64,000 nucleotides of DNA from Rathayibacter caricis DSM 15933 (GCF_003044275.1 NZ_PZPL01000001.1:3224001-3288000); one strand, 5' to 3'; positions 17,265-25,494 are shown, numbered from the stretch's first letter. Numbers and translations: made by a program. The notes: a model not told the origin generated them from the sequence alone.

Positions 17265-18136
17265 GCGACGGGCTCCTCCTCGATGTTGTGACGGAGGTGG
17301 GCGGGTGCCCGCCAGCCGAGAACGGCCTCGGTCAATCGGACCGCGTCGACGGCCTGTCGCACGTCGTGCATGCGCACGATGCGCGCACCGTTGAGGATGC
17401 AGATCACCGCCGCTGCGAGGGATCCCTCGAGCCGCTCGCCCTGCGCGCGGTCGAGCGTCTCGCCGATGAAGTCCTTGTTCGACACCGCTGCGAGTACCGG
17501 GAGTCCCAGCGCCGCGATCTCGCCCAGGCGACGGGTGAGCTCCAGGGTGTGCAAGGTGTTCTTGTTGAGGTCGTGACCGGGGTCGAGGATGATGCGCTCG
17601 TCCGGGACGCCGCCCGCGACCGCCCGGTCCCGCCTCTCGCGCAGGTGGGCGATCACCGAGGCCACGACGTCGTCGTACTCGGGCCGCACGGGCTCGCTCC
17701 GCGGTGCGCCCAGGCTGTGCGTGATCACGAGCTGCGCCTCGGACGACGCGACGACGGCGAGCATGTCCGGGTCGTGCAGCCCGCTGGTGTCGTTGACGAC
17801 GGAGGCGCCCTCGGCGATGCTCAGCCGGGCCACCTCGGCCCGCGTCGTGTCGACCGAGACGACCACGTCGCTCCGCTCGTGGATGCCGGCGACGACGGGC
17901 ACCACCCGGTCGATCTCCTCCTGCAGCGAGACGGCCGGGCCCCGGCCGAACGGCACTCCCCCGATGTCGACCCAGTCGGCGCCCTGCTCGGCCGCCCGCA
18001 CCGAGGCGGCGACCGCTCGATCCAGCGCGAAGGTCGAGCCCTTGTCGTAGAAGGAGTCGGGGGTGCGGTTCACGACCGCCATCACGGCGACCTGCCGCTC
18101 GAAGTCGAACTCGCGTCCGCCGATGGTGCGGGTCAT
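17261..18136 (-). CDS. FolP2-type dihydropteroate synthase homologue
   Basis: A 291-residue TIM-barrel protein of the DHPS family. It reads VVNRTPDSFYDKGSTF where true DHPS has a VTPDSFSDGG-type loop, and DIGGVPFGRGPAV where DHPS has the ESTRPG loop. It keeps SVDTTRAEVA, NDTSGLHDP, DPGHDLNKNT and the NKDF stretch. These are the hallmarks of the actinobacterial FolP2 group, whose mycobacterial member is not thought to be the main DHPS. The function is therefore open. It is coupled to the downstream reductase by a 4-base overlap. Confidence 0.85.
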   Translation of the reverse strand: MTRTIGGREFDFERQVAVMAVVNRTPDSFYDKGSTFALDRAVAASVRAAEQGADWVDIGGVPFGRGPAVSLQEEIDRVVPVVAGIHERSDVVVSVDTTRAEVARLSIAEGASVVNDTSGLHDPDMLAVVASSEAQLVITHSLGAPRSEPVRPEYDDVVASVIAHLRERRDRAVAGGVPDERIILDPGHDLNKNTLHTLELTRRLGEIAALGLPVLAAVSNKDFIGETLDRAQGERLEGSLAAAVICILNGARIVRMHDVRQAVDAVRLTEAVLGWRAPAHLRHNIEEEPVA

Positions 18137-18196
18137 GCTCCAGCCGTCCCTCTCGGTGCGAGCGCCGACGGATCACCGGCGCGGCCGTCGCCCACC

Positions 18197-18799
18197 CTAG
18201 ACGAGACGACTCGGAGGCGGCTGCGGCCCCTCCGGCGGCGTCAGCGGTGCGTTCGGCGCGTGCTCGAGCAGTCGCTGGAACAGCACGTGGTCCTGCCACT
18301 CGCCCGCGATCCGGAGGTAGCGGCGGGCGATGCCGATGCGCTCGAAGCCGTTGCGCTCGAGCACCGTCTGCGAGCCGACGTTGTGGAGGAGGGTCCCCGC
18401 CTGGACGCGGTGCAGGCCCAGCTCACCGCCGGCGATCCCCATCGCCTCGCCGACCGCGCGGGTCATCACACCGCGCCCCTCGAGGCGGGCGTCGAGCCAG
18501 TAGCCCATCTCGGCGCTCTCGAAGGCGCCGCGGAGGATGTTCGACAGGGTGATCCGTCCGACGATCTCCTCGCCCTGGACGAGGACGAGCGGCAGCACGC
18601 TGCCGGAGCGGTGGGCGAACAGCGAGTCGGCGATGGCGTCCGTCTGCCCGCCCGCCTCGAAGAACCGGGTCGAGCGCAACGGCTCCCACGGAGCGAGGTG
18701 GCGGCGGTTGCGGCGGTAGGCCGCCGAGAGCGCCGGTCCGTCCTCTCGGGCGACGAGGCGGAGCACCGTGCTCTCGTCGAGGCGGATCGGAGCGGGCAC
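18197..18799 (-). CDS. GNAT acetyltransferase, RimJ/RimL-like
   Basis: A 200-residue N-acetyltransferase. It shows GEEIVGRITLSN, AEMGYWLDARLEGRGVMTRAVGE (acetyl-CoA loop, residues about 97-119) and GTLLHNVGSQTVLERNGFERIGI near the end, as in RimJ/RimL enzymes that modify ribosomal proteins or small molecules. The GTG at 18799 lies 6 bases after TACCCT (18806-18811), so it is probably leaderless. The Pro-rich tail is unconserved. The target is unknown. Confidence 0.88.
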   Translation of the reverse strand: MPAPIRLDESTVLRLVAREDGPALSAAYRRNRRHLAPWEPLRSTRFFEAGGQTDAIADSLFAHRSGSVLPLVLVQGEEIVGRITLSNILRGAFESAEMGYWLDARLEGRGVMTRAVGEAMGIAGGELGLHRVQAGTLLHNVGSQTVLERNGFERIGIARRYLRIAGEWQDHVLFQRLLEHAPNAPLTPPEGPQPPPSRLV

Positions 18800-18846
18800 G
18801 TCCCGAGGGTAGCCCGCGCGGCCGCCAGCGCAGAACCTCGAGGCGA

Positions 18847-18926
18847 GCCGCAGGCGGGGCCGCAGGCGGGGCCGCAGGCGGGGGCCGCAGGCGGGGCCGC
18901 AGGCGGGGGCCGCAGGCGGGGGCCGC
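18847..18926. repeat. GC-rich 12/13-bp tandem repeat
   Basis: About seven units of CCGCAGGCGGGG, some with one extra G, next to the tRNA terminator and upstream of the acetyltransferase promoter. There are no spacers, so it is not CRISPR. One strand is G-run rich (GGGG every 12-13 bases) and could form a G-quadruplex. The 12/13 alternation looks like slippage. Confidence 0.85.
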
Positions 18927-18936
18927 CGTTAACGAC

Positions 18937-18963
18937 GGAACCCCGGCCGAGGGCCGGGGTTCC
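18937..18963 (-). terminator. Terminator of the Gly-Cys-Val tRNA operon
   Basis: A perfect 12-bp stem: GGAACCCCGGCC with GGCCGGGGTTCC around loop gag, immediately after the CCA end of tRNA-Val on the minus strand. It is followed by the T-containing stretch GTCGTTAAC. Confidence 0.88.
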
Positions 18964-18966
18964 AGG

Positions 18967-19041
18967 TGGTGGGCGATACTGGGATCGAACCAGTGACCTC
19001 TTCCGTGTCAGGGAAGCGCGCTACCGCTGCGCCAATCGCCC
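18967..19041 (-). tRNA. tRNA-Val (GAC)
   Basis: Cloverleaf with acceptor stem GGGCGAT/ATCGCCC, D-arm GCGCAGCGGTAGCGC, anticodon stem CTTCC/GGAAG with loop CTGACAC (anticodon GAC), and T-arm with GGTTCGATCC. The CCA end is encoded (18967-18969). It is last in a Gly-Cys-Val tRNA operon and is followed by a strong terminator. Confidence 0.96.
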
Positions 19042-19080
19042 GTTGCTCCGCGAGGAGCGCCTCGTTCGTCGGAACGATCG

Positions 19081-19151
19081 AGGTGGATACGGGATTCGAA
19101 CCCGTGTATACGGCTTTGCAGGCCGCTGCCTCGCCTCTCGGCCAATCCACC
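19081..19151 (-). tRNA. tRNA-Cys (GCA)
   Basis: Acceptor stem GGTGGAT/ATCCACC, D-arm GCCGAGAGGCGAGGC, anticodon loop CTGCAAA (anticodon GCA) on stem CGGC/GCCG, and T-arm GGGTTCGAATCCC. The discriminator is T, and CCA is not encoded. It is the middle gene of the Gly-Cys-Val operon. Confidence 0.96.
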
Positions 19152-19250
19152 GTGTATTGGGTTCGGTGTCGGCGGCCCGCGAGGCGAGCCGACCGGGTGG
19201 AGAAGACCCGGAGGCCCTCTCAGAAACATCGGCCCGGAGGCCGATATTCG

Positions 19251-19322
19251 AGCGGATGACGAGATTCGAACTCGCGACCCTCACCTTGGCAAGGTGATGC
19301 GCTACCGCTGCGCCACATCCGC
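19251..19322 (-). tRNA. tRNA-Gly (GCC)
   Basis: Acceptor stem GCGGATG/CATCCGC, anticodon stem CACC/GGTG with loop TTGCCAA (anticodon GCC), and T-arm GAGTTCGAATCTC. CCA is not encoded. It is first of the Gly-Cys-Val operon, an order also known in mycobacteria. Confidence 0.96.
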
Positions 19323-19618
19323 ATGTAGGTCGTATTCAGTTGTACTACTTCGGAGCCACGTCTTGCCGGACGTTTCCCGTCTTCGCCTCCCCGGCGCTTT
19401 CGCTGCCCGGCTCGACCTAGAAGACTTTATAGGACGGCCGCGGGAGAAACCAAATCGAGCGGACGCGGATCCGGGCCGTGTCGACGACTTGCCCGTCTTT
19501 CCGCCGGAAACCGCCCCGACACGCCCCGTTCACCCGGGCGTGGCGCACCGCCGTGGTGCTCCGCGCGCTTCGGGATCCGCTAACATCGTCTCTCGGGTCG
19601 TCCACAAGACGGCCTCCT
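19323..19618. promoter_or_regulatory. Promoter region between divergent tRNA genes
   Basis: A 296-base gap with no gene. It is less GC-rich at its left end (CGTATTCAGTTGTACTACTT) and holds GACTTTATAGGA near 19422. A plausible -10 for tRNA-Val(CAC) is TAACAT at 19581-19586. I could not assign -35 boxes with confidence. Confidence 0.45.
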
Positions 19619-19691
19619 GGGCGATTGGCGCAGTTGGTAGCGCGCTTCCTTCACACGGAAGAGGTCATCGGTTCGAGTCCGGTATCGCCCA
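19619..19691 (+). tRNA. tRNA-Val (CAC)
   Basis: Acceptor stem GGGCGAT/ATCGCCC, anticodon stem CTTCC/GGAAG with loop TTCACAC (anticodon CAC), and T-arm CGGTTCGAGTCCG. The 3' end reads ACCC, so CCA is not encoded. The body is nearly identical to the tRNA-Val(GAC) of the neighbouring divergent operon, which suggests a local duplication followed by an anticodon change. Confidence 0.96.
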
Positions 19692-19697
19692 CCCTCA

Positions 19698-19734
19698 CCC
19701 CCGGCCCGTGCAGCAGCGCGGTACCGGGGGTTTT
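19698..19734 (+). terminator. Terminator of tRNA-Val (CAC)
   Basis: Stem CCCCCGG (19698-19704) with CCGGGGG (19724-19730) followed by TTTT, a rare classical U-tract terminator in this window. Confidence 0.85.
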
Positions 19735-19797
19735 CTCGTGCCACTCCCGGGCATCGCCGTCCCGCTCCGATCCGACCACGAGGTGCCACCCGCCGTG

Positions 19798-20559
19798 ATG
19801 GGCCGCTCCCACGCCGTCTCCGGCGCTCTCGCCTGGTCGGTGGCCACCTCCGTGCCGGCGATCGCCGGCCCGCTCGGAGTCGCGGATCTGCCGCTCGACA
19901 TCCGTCTCGTCGGTCTCGGGGTCGCCGCGGGATGGGCGCTGGCCCCCGATGCCGACCACGCCCGCGCGACCATCTCCCGCTCCGCACCGGGAGCGTCGAT
20001 CCTGACGGCCACCGCCGGGCGCATCAGCGGCGGCCACCGCCACGGCATGCACTCGCTGCTCGCCGTCGCCGTGGTCTGGTACCTCGTGCCGGTCCTGACG
20101 GCGGTGCGCTTCCCGCTCCCTCCGCTGGGCACCGTGTCCCTCGCGGCGCTGCTGACGCTCCCTGCGCTCGCCTTCGCGGCGAAGGCCACCAGGACCGCCC
20201 GGTCCTGGCCGCTCGCCTGGGCCGTCGCAGCGGTGGTCACCGGGCTCCTGATCGGCCTCGCCGACGGCAGCTGGGCGTGGCTGCGCGTGGCGGCCACCCT
20301 GGGCTACTTCGTGCACATCGCCGGCGACGCGCTGACCACCGAGGGGATCAACTGGCTCTGGCCGCTGCGGATCCGGGCGCCCCGGGCGGTCCGCCGCATC
20401 CCGGTGCTGCGACGCCTTTGGACCTCCGGCGGGTACGCCGCGCTGCCGGTCCTCGGCTCGGCCGGCTCGTGGCGCGAGACGATCCTCTACTGGCTTATGT
20501 CCGCCGCGACGACGGCGCTGACCGCCGCGCTGCTCGTCTCGGAGCTCCTGCCCGCCTGA
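19798..20559 (+). CDS. YdjM-like (DUF457) membrane-bound metal-dependent hydrolase family protein
   Basis: A 253-residue membrane protein. The family signature is at the start, MGRSHAVSGALAW, then GWALAPDADHARATI and GGHRHGMHSLLAV: the His and Asp residues proposed to bind metal. About five hydrophobic segments follow, with FVHIAGDALTTEGINWLWPL. The ATG at 19798 was chosen because it exposes the GxSH motif; the long open frame before it crosses the tRNA. The family is linked to envelope or LexA-type stress responses in other bacteria; the role here is unknown. It converges with the next gene with only 4 bases between stops. Confidence 0.85.
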   Translation: MGRSHAVSGALAWSVATSVPAIAGPLGVADLPLDIRLVGLGVAAGWALAPDADHARATISRSAPGASILTATAGRISGGHRHGMHSLLAVAVVWYLVPVLTAVRFPLPPLGTVSLAALLTLPALAFAAKATRTARSWPLAWAVAAVVTGLLIGLADGSWAWLRVAATLGYFVHIAGDALTTEGINWLWPLRIRAPRAVRRIPVLRRLWTSGGYAALPVLGSAGSWRETILYWLMSAATTALTAALLVSELLPA

Positions 20560-20563
20560 CGCG

Positions 20564-21928
20564 TCAGAAGACCTTCCCCGGGTTCATGATCCCCAGCGGG
20601 TCGAACACCGCCTTGATCCCCCGCTGCAGGGCCGTCGAGTCCTCACCCAGCTCCTCCTCGAGCCAGCGCCGCTTGAGGAGCCCCACGCCGTGCTCCCCGG
20701 TCAGGGTGCCTCCGAGCGACACCGCCGTGCGGAAGAGCTCGGCGGCCGCCTCCCAGACCTCGTCTCCGACCTCGTGCGCACCCGCGGGCAGCACGAAGTT
20801 CGGATGCAGGTTGCCGTCGCCCGCGTGGGCGACCGTGGGGATCGTCAGTCCGGTCCGCTCCTCGATGCCCCTGATCGCCGCGAACATCGCGGGCAGCGCC
20901 GAGCGGGGCACGCAGACGTCCTCGATCAGGACCTCACCCTCGGCCTCCAGCGCGGGGTGGAACGCTCGGCGCACCGCGAGCAGCGCCTCCCCGGCGGCCC
21001 GGTCCTCCGTGGACTCCGCGTCGCCGCCCGCGCGCACGACGATCCCGAGGATCCGCCGAGCCTCGTCGCGGGCTCCCCCGTCGTCGGTCTGCACGAGGAG
21101 GTAGGCCGCACCGCGATCGAGCACCGTGCCCGTGTAGCGGCCGATCGCAGCGAGCGCCGCCTCGTCCATCAGCTCCATGACCGCCGGTCGGAGCCGCGCC
21201 GCGGTCACGGCCGCGGCGGCCGCTGCGGCGGCGACCACGCTCGGGAAGTACGCCCCGATCGTCACGACGGGCCCCTGCGGGAGGGGACGCAGCTTCACCG
21301 TCGCCTCGACGATCACGCCCAGCGTCCCCTCCGACCCGGTCAGCAGCGCGGTGAGGTCGTAGCCGGTCACGCCCTTGACGCTGCGCCGCCCGGTGCGCAC
21401 CAGCCGCCCGTCCGGCAGCACCACCGCCAGGCCCAGCACGGCCTCCCGCGTCACCCCGTACTTCGCGCAGAGCAGGCCGCCGGCGTTGGTGGCGATGTTG
21501 CCGCCGATGCTCGAGATCGCCTTGCTCGCGGGATCGGGCGAGAAGATCAGCCCGTCGGCGGCGACGGCGTCCGAGAGCGCCTGGTTGATCACTCCCGGCT
21601 CCACGACGGCCAGCTCGTCCTCGAGCGAGATCTCGAGGATCCGGTCCATGCGCGCGGTCGAGAGCACGATCGCGCCGCTCGTGGCGACGGCGCCGGCGGC
21701 CAGCCCGGTGCCGGCTCCCCGCGGGACGACCGGCACGCGGTGCGCGGTCGCGAGGCGCAGAACGGCCTGGACGTCCTCGACGGAGCGCGCGAGCACCAGG
21801 GCGAGCGCGCGCTCCCCCGTGGCGAAGCCCGACTTGTCGGTGTGCACCGCCTCGAAGTCCGGTCCGGCGCCGACGAGCGCCTCGCCGACGGCGTCCTGCA
21901 GTCCGCGCAGGATCTCGGTGCTGTCCAT
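20564..21928 (-). CDS. FAD-linked oxidase, GlcD/D-lactate dehydrogenase-like
   Basis: A 454-residue flavoprotein of the vanillyl-alcohol-oxidase fold. The FAD-binding PCMH domain has VPVVPRGAGTGLAAGAV (residues about 74-90), SSIGGNIATNAGGLLCAKYG and YDLTALLTGSEGTLGVI. The C-terminal domain has AHAGDGNLHPNF and TGEHGVGLLKRRWL. It oxidises a 2-hydroxy acid such as glycolate or D-lactate. The single-gene form without GlcE/GlcF resembles D-lactate/glycolate dehydrogenases. The ATG at 21928 starts the conserved domain; the upstream extension overlaps the Nudix gene. Confidence 0.9.
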   Translation of the reverse strand: MDSTEILRGLQDAVGEALVGAGPDFEAVHTDKSGFATGERALALVLARSVEDVQAVLRLATAHRVPVVPRGAGTGLAAGAVATSGAIVLSTARMDRILEISLEDELAVVEPGVINQALSDAVAADGLIFSPDPASKAISSIGGNIATNAGGLLCAKYGVTREAVLGLAVVLPDGRLVRTGRRSVKGVTGYDLTALLTGSEGTLGVIVEATVKLRPLPQGPVVTIGAYFPSVVAAAAAAAAVTAARLRPAVMELMDEAALAAIGRYTGTVLDRGAAYLLVQTDDGGARDEARRILGIVVRAGGDAESTEDRAAGEALLAVRRAFHPALEAEGEVLIEDVCVPRSALPAMFAAIRGIEERTGLTIPTVAHAGDGNLHPNFVLPAGAHEVGDEVWEAAAELFRTAVSLGGTLTGEHGVGLLKRRWLEEELGEDSTALQRGIKAVFDPLGIMNPGKVF

Positions 21929-22010
21929 GGTCCACTCCGTGCGTCGCGGTCGATCCTCTCGATCCTTCCACGCGGGAGGGGCAGGATGGCGGGATGACCA
22001 GGTGCCCGCG

Positions 22011-22490
22011 ATGACCGCCCCGACGAGCGCGGGCCTCCTCCTGCACCGCAATGGCCCGGAGGGTCTCGAGGTGTTCCTCGGACGGATGGGCGGACCGCTG
22101 TGGACGAGGCGTCCGCGCGCGTGGTCGATCCCGAAGGGCCTGTACACGGAGGAGGAGGCGCCGCTGGACGCGGCGAGACGCGAGTTCGAGGAGGAGATCG
22201 GCGTCCCCGCTCCCGACCTCGACTACCTGCTCCTCGGCGGGTTCCGGCAGTCCTCCGGCAAGATCGTCACGGTGTTCGCGGGCGGAGGGGGCGACGACGT
22301 GCGCTTCGTCATGAGCAACACCTTCGAGCTCGAGTGGCCGCGCGGCTCGGGCGTCGTCCGCGAGTACCCCGAGATCGAGACGGCCCGCTGGATGAGCACG
22401 GCCGAGGCGCGGAGCGGGATCGTCGCCGGTCAGCTGCCGATCCTCGACGCGCTCGAGGCGGGGCTCTCGAGCGGCTCGCCGTCGTCGTAG
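22011..22490 (+). CDS. Nudix hydrolase
   Basis: A 159-residue Nudix protein with a perfect box: G-x5-E-x7-REFEEEIGV, beginning at GLYTEEEAPL (residues about 41-63). SAGLLLHR at the start and IPKGLY just before the box place it with small MutT-like or diadenosine/diphosphoinositol hydrolases. The ATG at 22011 is divergent from the oxidase gene, 82 bases away. Substrate unknown. Confidence 0.9.
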   Translation: MTAPTSAGLLLHRNGPEGLEVFLGRMGGPLWTRRPRAWSIPKGLYTEEEAPLDAARREFEEEIGVPAPDLDYLLLGGFRQSSGKIVTVFAGGGGDDVRFVMSNTFELEWPRGSGVVREYPEIETARWMSTAEARSGIVAGQLPILDALEAGLSSGSPSS

Positions 22491-22555
22491 CCGGCCGCCG
22501 GCGCGCCGGCCCGGCAGAAGCCGCACCGGCCCCAGGAGTCGCTCCCGGCCGCGTC

Positions 22556-24136
22556 TCAGTCGGCGGTCGCGTAGACCCGGAGCGCCAGCCGCACGATCCG
22601 CACCGACGCCTCCTCGTAGCCGTCGCGCCGGCCGTCGAAGACCTCGGTCTCGCCGTCGTGCGCCCAGCCCGGGTCCTCCCCGCCCGGTCGACGCACCGAG
22701 ATCGTCAGCCGGTCGGTCGAGTACGACTCGACGACAGGAGCGCGCCAGCCGGGCACCCGCCCGACGATCGGAGTCGCGGTGCGGCCGAGCACGAGCGAGA
22801 TCGCGCCGCGGGTGCGCGGCCGACGACCCGAGTGCAGGATGCGCACGTCCAGCTGCCCGTCGTCGAGGCGTCGACGCGCGAGGGGGGTCGCCGTCCGCGG
22901 GTGCTCCTGATTGACGCCGACGAAGTAGGACCACACGAGCTCGCTCCGCCCCTCGCGCCGCAACTCGAACGGGTCGGTGCCGCGCACCACCCGCAGAGCG
23001 GCGAGCACCGCCGAGACGGGCTTGCCGAGAACCTTCTCGTGCTTCTCGCGCGCGGCGACGAACTCCGGGTAGACGCCGACCGAGACCGTGTTCAGCACCG
23101 TCACCGGCTCGGAGTCGCCCGCGACGACCTCCGCCACGTCCACGTCCCGTCTCTCGCCGTGCGCGGCCGCGTCGAGGGCGTCCTCGATCGTCAGCAGCCC
23201 CAGCGCCTTGGCGAAGTGGTTCATGGTGCCGCCGGGCAGCACCAGCAGCGTCATCCCCTCGGCCCTCGCGAGCGCGGCGCCGACCGACATCGTCCCGTCG
23301 CCGCCGTAGACGCCGAGGACCTCCGGGGGCGCATCACCCGCCCGCGCCGCGCGCACGACGTCGGCGAGCTCCTCCCCGTCCTCCAGGCGGTGGACCCGGG
23401 CCTTCGGGAAGCGCTCGAGGATCATCGGCTCCGGATCGGGCCGGTGGGAGTCGCGACCCGCACCCGGGTTCAGCACCACGAGCAGTGACGCGCCGTCGCC
23501 GAGGGGGCGGGTGTCGACCGGCGGCAGCGTCGCGCGCTCCGAGACCGGGACGTGCCGCGGAGTGGCCGGCACCAGCACCCGCCCCAGCGTCGCGACCACC
23601 GCGCCGAGCGCGGCACCGCCCAGCACGTCCGACAACCAGTGCACGCCCACGTGCAGTCGCGAGAAGGCCACCGCGGCGGCCAGCGGAGCGACCGCCGCGC
23701 CGACCTTCGGGTTCTCGAGAGCCACGCCCGCGGCGAAGGCGGCGGCGCTCGCCGCATGACCGGAGGGGAACGACGGGGACGTGGGCACGCGGGCGAGCCT
23801 GCGCCCCACGGGTACGTCGACGACCAGCGGGCGGACGCCGCCGAAGAGGCGCTTGCCGATCAGGTTCGCCACCGCACTCGCCGCGCTCAGCGAGAGCACG
23901 CCGCGCGCCGCCTCCCGCGGGCGCCCGGCGGCCAGCAGCACCGCACCGAGAGCGAACCACAGCACGCCGTGATCAGCCGCACGGGAGAGTCCGACGAGCG
24001 CGCCGTCGAGAGCCGGGGAGGCGCGTCGAGCGTTCAACCGCCGCGCTGCGCGGGCGTCCGCGCGGCGGACCGCCCGCGGCACCGCCGTGAGGCGGCGGAG
24101 GAGGACGATCGGGGGTCGGGTTCCGCGCAGGGCCAT
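22556..24136 (-). CDS. PAP2 phosphatase - diacylglycerol/lipid kinase fusion
   Basis: A 526-residue two-domain protein. The N-terminal membrane half has all three PAP2 signature blocks: KRLFGGVRP, PSFPSGHAAS and SRLHVGVHWLSDVLGG. The C-terminal half (from about residue 215) is a DAGK/lipid kinase with NPGAG, GVYGGDGTMS and LPGGTMNHFAKAL. It could dephosphorylate and phosphorylate related lipids at the membrane. The ATG at 24136 was chosen over a GTG two codons upstream because TAGGCT (24143-24148) lies 6 bases before it, as in the leaderless genes nearby. Confidence 0.9.
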   Translation of the reverse strand: MALRGTRPPIVLLRRLTAVPRAVRRADARAARRLNARRASPALDGALVGLSRAADHGVLWFALGAVLLAAGRPREAARGVLSLSAASAVANLIGKRLFGGVRPLVVDVPVGRRLARVPTSPSFPSGHAASAAAFAAGVALENPKVGAAVAPLAAAVAFSRLHVGVHWLSDVLGGAALGAVVATLGRVLVPATPRHVPVSERATLPPVDTRPLGDGASLLVVLNPGAGRDSHRPDPEPMILERFPKARVHRLEDGEELADVVRAARAGDAPPEVLGVYGGDGTMSVGAALARAEGMTLLVLPGGTMNHFAKALGLLTIEDALDAAAHGERRDVDVAEVVAGDSEPVTVLNTVSVGVYPEFVAAREKHEKVLGKPVSAVLAALRVVRGTDPFELRREGRSELVWSYFVGVNQEHPRTATPLARRRLDDGQLDVRILHSGRRPRTRGAISLVLGRTATPIVGRVPGWRAPVVESYSTDRLTISVRRPGGEDPGWAHDGETEVFDGRRDGYEEASVRIVRLALRVYATAD

Positions 24137-24178
24137 GGCCACAGCCTAGGAGCCGCGACCTGACGGAGCGCCGGTGCG

Positions 24179-24850
24179 TCAGACCTCGCCGAAGCCCGAC
24201 TCGACGAGGTCGCCGAGTCGTCGCACGGCCTCGTCGGCCTGGGAGCCCGTCGCCGAGATCACGACCTCGTCCCCCCGGTTCAAGCCCAGCGACATCACGC
24301 CGAGCAGGCTGGTCGCGTCCTTGCCGTTCGCGTCGATCCGCGCATCGAACGCGCTCGCCAGCGTGACGAACTCGGCGGCCGGCCGCGCGTGCAGCCCGTT
24401 CGGGTTGATCAGCACGACGCTGCGCCGGACCTGCGCCGCCGCGAGCTGCTCCTGGGGGGCGGACCCCGCGCCTCCCCGAGCCGACTCCGCGGCCAGCACG
24501 ACGTCGTCGAGCGAGGCCCCCGTCTCGGCCGCCACCGCCGCCGCCACCGCGCCCTCGACGAGCGGAGCGTCGACCAGGCGCGCGCGGTCCCTCGCGTCGT
24601 CGTCCAGGAACTCCAGCGCCGTCTCGGCCGTCATGATCGCGGATCCGAGGTCGCAGAGGACCACGGCGCCCTCGCCCGAGTCCGCCTCGGCGAGAGCCGC
24701 CGTGATCCGGTCGAAGCTGGTGCCGATCCCGCCGTCGTCCGTGCCACCCGCGGCGATGAGCGCGACGGAGGGCGCCATCTGCGCGGCGAGCTCCGCCAGT
24801 CCCTCCGCGAGCCGTGCACTGTGCGAGACGAGGACGAGCCCGACGCTCAT
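24179..24850 (-). CDS. dhaM: DhaM-HPr fusion phosphocarrier of the PTS-type dihydroxyacetone kinase
   Basis: A 223-residue protein. Residues 1 to about 130 are the EIIA-mannose-like DhaM domain with the phospho-His in VLVSHSARLAEG. Residues about 140-223 are an HPr domain with the active His in NPNGLHARPAAEF and a regulatory-site-like SLLGVMSLGL. Phosphate passes from enzyme I through the HPr part to DhaM and on to DhaL-ADP. The partial enzyme I domain found in E. coli DhaM is absent. The start overlaps the dhaL stop as ATGA. Confidence 0.92.
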   Translation of the reverse strand: MSVGLVLVSHSARLAEGLAELAAQMAPSVALIAAGGTDDGGIGTSFDRITAALAEADSGEGAVVLCDLGSAIMTAETALEFLDDDARDRARLVDAPLVEGAVAAAVAAETGASLDDVVLAAESARGGAGSAPQEQLAAAQVRRSVVLINPNGLHARPAAEFVTLASAFDARIDANGKDATSLLGVMSLGLNRGDEVVISATGSQADEAVRRLGDLVESGFGEV

Positions 24851-25494
24851 GCCGCCGCCTCGGCCGCCGCGCGCAGCAGCAGAACTGTCGACACGCTCCC
24901 CGGATCGCGGTGCCCGATGGCCCGCTCCCCCAGGTAGCTGGCCCGGCCCTTGCGGGCGACGAGCGGATCGGTCGACTCCGCTCCGGCCTGCGCCGCGTCC
25001 GCCGCCGCGCTCAGCACCGCGCCCGGCGCGGCACCCGCCGAGACGGCGGCCCCCGCCGCCTCGACGGCCGGGATCCACGCGTCGACCATCGTCTTGTCCC
25101 CCGCCTCCGCCTTGCCCCGGAGCACGATCCCGTCGCGCGCGGCGGTCAGCAGCGCCACCAGCGCAGGCCCGTCCAGCTGCTCGAGACCGGCGACCGCTCC
25201 CGAGGCCTTGAGGAACGCCGTGCCGAACAGCGGACCGGACGCGCCGCCCACCGTCGAGATCAGCGTCGTCGCGACCAGCTTGAGCACCTCGGCGGGGGTC
25301 GCCCCGCCGCCGACGGCGTCGAGCTTCGCGACCACCGCCTGGAATCCGCGGTCCATGTTCTCGCCGTGATCGCCGTCGCCGATCGCCCGGTCGAGCGTGA
25401 TCAGCTCCACGCGGTGCTGCGCGATCGACTCCGCCGCCGCGCGCACCCACGCGAGTGCCCACTCGGCGTCCAGCGCCGTCCGTCCGTCCTGCAT
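24847..25494 (-). CDS. dhaL: DhaL ADP-binding subunit of dihydroxyacetone kinase
   Basis: The 215-residue DhaL holds ADP as a cofactor and transfers phosphate to dihydroxyacetone bound by DhaK. It shows the Mg-binding LDRAIGDGDHGENMDRG (residues about 37-53) and GGASGPLFGTAF (about 83-94). It ends with the helical barrel and DPGSVST. The ATG at 25494 has GGAGAGGG upstream. The gene lies 68 bases after dhaK and is coupled to dhaM by a 4-base overlap. Confidence 0.93.
   Translation of the reverse strand: MQDGRTALDAEWALAWVRAAAESIAQHRVELITLDRAIGDGDHGENMDRGFQAVVAKLDAVGGGATPAEVLKLVATTLISTVGGASGPLFGTAFLKASGAVAGLEQLDGPALVALLTAARDGIVLRGKAEAGDKTMVDAWIPAVEAAGAAVSAGAAPGAVLSAAADAAQAGAESTDPLVARKGRASYLGERAIGHRDPGSVSTVLLLRAAAEAAA

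Noticed and set aside
18847..18926. Possible CRISPR array
   Set aside because: Direct repeats are contiguous with no unique spacers, only 12-13 bases long, and there are no cas genes.
17288..19297. Plus-strand open frame across folP2, the acetyltransferase gene and the tRNAs
   Set aside because: It reads through two tRNA genes and a terminator and lies antisense to conserved proteins.
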